The notes under the pieces: generated by a model
Told to the model about the DNA's origin: nothing
What the model saw: the letters and a program-made list of their open reading frames with translations, nothing else
Database searches by the model: none
Position numbers and translations under genes: made by a program
DNA from: Bacillota bacterium
Lineage (GTDB): Bacteria > Bacillota > Clostridia > Acetivibrionales > DSM-1351
Direction of reading: 5' to 3'
DNA length: 64,000 bases
Assembly: GCA_023412275.1 (NCBI GenBank)
Contig: JAEYNY010000068.1
Coordinates: 1 to 64,000, forward strand
Shown here: piece after piece, positions 62,922 through 64,000 of the stretch
Layout: every line of letters begins with the position of its first letter
Position numbering within the stretch: position 1 is the stretch's first letter

Positions 62922-63660
62922 TTGCCGTATCCTCCATTGGAAAAAGCTTTGCACCTATTGTACATGCAATAAACGTAGCTATAATTATTCTCCATCCCCC
63001 TGATACAGCAGAAAAGACAGGTGCCCATTTTATAAGAGAACTTATAAATATAGCACAGCCTGACACAATCAGAGCAGCTTTCGACTTCTTTGCCGCCGGA
63101 ATTACAAGTGCAATAAACATTGCATATAAAGCAATACCCATTGAATTCTGCAAAGATTCGGGGAGTATGGTACACACTATTGCTCCTGCTGCAGTACCTG
63201 CCGCCCACCCGATATATGGCAGTACTTCAAGTCCTGTCATAAAGGAAAAGGTTATGTCCTTTTTCTGCATGGCGGCTACTGTAAAGGTTTCATCGGTGAT
63301 TCCGAAAGACATTATCCAACGCTTGTACCCCGGTATACCCTCAACGATTTTCTGTGATAGGGACAGTGACATAAGCATGTATCTGATATTTATAACAAAA
63401 GTAGTAATCGTAATTTCAGCAAGTCCTGCTCCTGCTATAATCAGGTTTGTCCCTGCAAACTGTCCCGCCGAAGTGAGGTTTGTCATTGATATTAATATCA
63501 CTATCCAAACAGGTATTCCTCCCTTTACAGCCATAAGCCCGAAGGTAAAAGATACAGGAAAATACCCCAAGGCTATAGGAAGGCTTTGTTTTGAACCGTC
63601 AATGAAATCGTGTAACGCAGTGTGTTTGCTATGTAATACTTTCTCTTGCTTAGTTAACAT
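62914..63660 (-). CDS. azlC: AzlC-type branched-chain amino acid exporter
   Basis: The product has about 248 residues. ATG 63660 has AAGGA eight bases ahead; in-frame ATGs upstream (to 63702) lack an RBS. GYFPVSFTFGLMAVKGG, NLTSAGQFAG and FGITDETFTV are AzlC signatures within six to eight membrane helices. With AzlD it would export branched-chain amino acids or analogues. It is translationally coupled to azlD. Confidence 0.9.
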   Translation of the reverse strand: MLTKQEKVLHSKHTALHDFIDGSKQSLPIALGYFPVSFTFGLMAVKGGIPVWIVILISMTNLTSAGQFAGTNLIIAGAGLAEITITTFVINIRYMLMSLSLSQKIVEGIPGYKRWIMSFGITDETFTVAAMQKKDITFSFMTGLEVLPYIGWAAGTAAGAIVCTILPESLQNSMGIALYAMFIALVIPAAKKSKAALIVSGCAIFISSLIKWAPVFSAVSGGWRIIIATFIACTIGAKLFPMEDTAND

Positions 63661-63740
63661 TTCTAATATCCTTTTTTCCATTTTCTTGTGAATTAACAAC
63701 AAGTAGTATTATAACATAGAAAGTGATGTTAACTCATCAA

Positions 63741-63774
63741 AAAACTCTTACCCCGATTCATAGGTAAGAGTTTT
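63741..63774 (-). terminator. Terminator after the right-edge gene
   Basis: AAAACTCTTACC pairs exactly with GGTAAGAGTTTT over a ten-base loop, with a T-run in the minus direction. It closes the gene at 63796-64000. Confidence 0.85.
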
Positions 63775-63795
63775 AAGGCCTATTCAATATAAAAA

Positions 63796-64000
63796 CTATG
63801 ATATATTCCTTAGCTTCAATTCATTTTGAATGATTTCTAATATACCTCCAAAGGTAGTAAATTTTCCGTTGGCAATTTCCTCTTGAGGAATTGTAATATT
63901 GAACTGACTCTTTGCATCAAAGTATATGTATAGTAAATCTCTTGCAGATAACCGTATTTCTTCTCCTAAAAGATTTTTAGAATAATAATCTTTGTCCAAT
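63796..64000 (-). CDS. Acyl-carrier-related small protein, partial at window edge
   Basis: The last 67 or so residues of a frame reach the right edge, so the true start may lie outside; TTG 63999 is the only start visible. The sequence has LSARDLLYIYFDAKSQFNITIP followed by TFGGILEIIQ, the helix pattern of an acyl carrier protein, but where a carrier has DSL it reads ARDLL, so no phosphopantetheine serine is present. I recall similar proteins in clostridial Cys-rich peptide maturation loci (acyl carrier-related, TIGR04069-type). The rest of such a locus would be to the right. Confidence 0.5.
   Translation of the reverse strand, partial: LDKDYYSKNLLGEEIRLSARDLLYIYFDAKSQFNITIPQEEIANGKFTTFGGILEIIQNELKLRNIS

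Noticed and set aside
1..64000. tRNA or rRNA genes, insertion sequences, prophage genes, attachment sites
   Set aside because: No cloverleaf, rRNA-like stretch, transposase or integrase was found by reading; the packed gene layout leaves few places for them.

Overview
The window looks like a chromosomal segment of a low-GC Gram-positive anaerobe of the class Clostridia, most like the mesophilic cellulolytic Ruminiclostridium group. The evidence is a pyruvate formate-lyase/activase pair, clostridial-type small proteins, strong GGAGG ribosome binding sites with frequent TTG and GTG starts, and AT-rich promoters. The genus is an inference; no rRNA or tRNA gene is present to test it.

Region 1 (about 1-40150, all minus strand) is one long, tightly packed biosynthetic operon. 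It reads from 40148 down and runs off the left edge. In transcription order it holds: (a) sugar genes: a GT8-CPCC glycosyltransferase, a two-domain glycosyltransferase, a fused heptose isomerase/phosphatase, a sugar epimerase/dehydratase, a TTG-start heptose kinase, a second isomerase-like protein, a GT2 glycosyltransferase, a GalT-type nucleotidyl transferase and a second GT8-CPCC protein; (b) an acyl-activation set: a BtrH-like protein, an AMP-forming ligase, a free acyl carrier protein and a PaaK-like ligase; (c) two half ABC exporters; (d) three more BtrH-like proteins, a previously uncalled 43-residue membrane peptide and a serine beta-lactamase-fold hydrolase; (e) three megasynthases: C-A-T-E, then C-A-T-Cy-A-T, then KS-(AT remnant)-ACP-C-A-T, which continues outside the window.

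Read together, the megasynthases predict a hybrid peptide/polyketide. Module 1 adds an unassigned, epimerised residue. Module 2 adds a probable glycine. Module 3 adds cysteine cyclised to thiazoline. A trans-AT-style ketosynthase step and another glycine-like module follow. The sugar genes would supply a nucleotide-activated heptose derivative and four proteins to transfer sugars. The four BtrH-like proteins with the free ACP and two ligases suggest acyl transfer to a sugar or amine, by analogy with butirosin biosynthesis. The combination was not recognised as a known pathway and is the best candidate for an undescribed system here.

Region 2 (40200-43250, plus strand) is divergent. It encodes a LuxR-type response regulator, a 7-TM histidine kinase, a hotdog thioesterase and a small Cys-rich protein. 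The two-component pair is the obvious candidate regulator of the operon.

Region 3 (43250-64000) is mostly housekeeping: pflA/pflB; a secreted protein with an unusual repeat-bearing 5' leader; a membrane M48 protease; isoaspartyl dipeptidase; a polar amino-acid ABC importer; an L,D-transpeptidase; asd; a large cNMP-binding-domain protein; a glpK-proA-ridA operon; azlC/azlD; and, at the right edge, a partial acyl-carrier-like protein. Several clear hairpin terminators separate these units.
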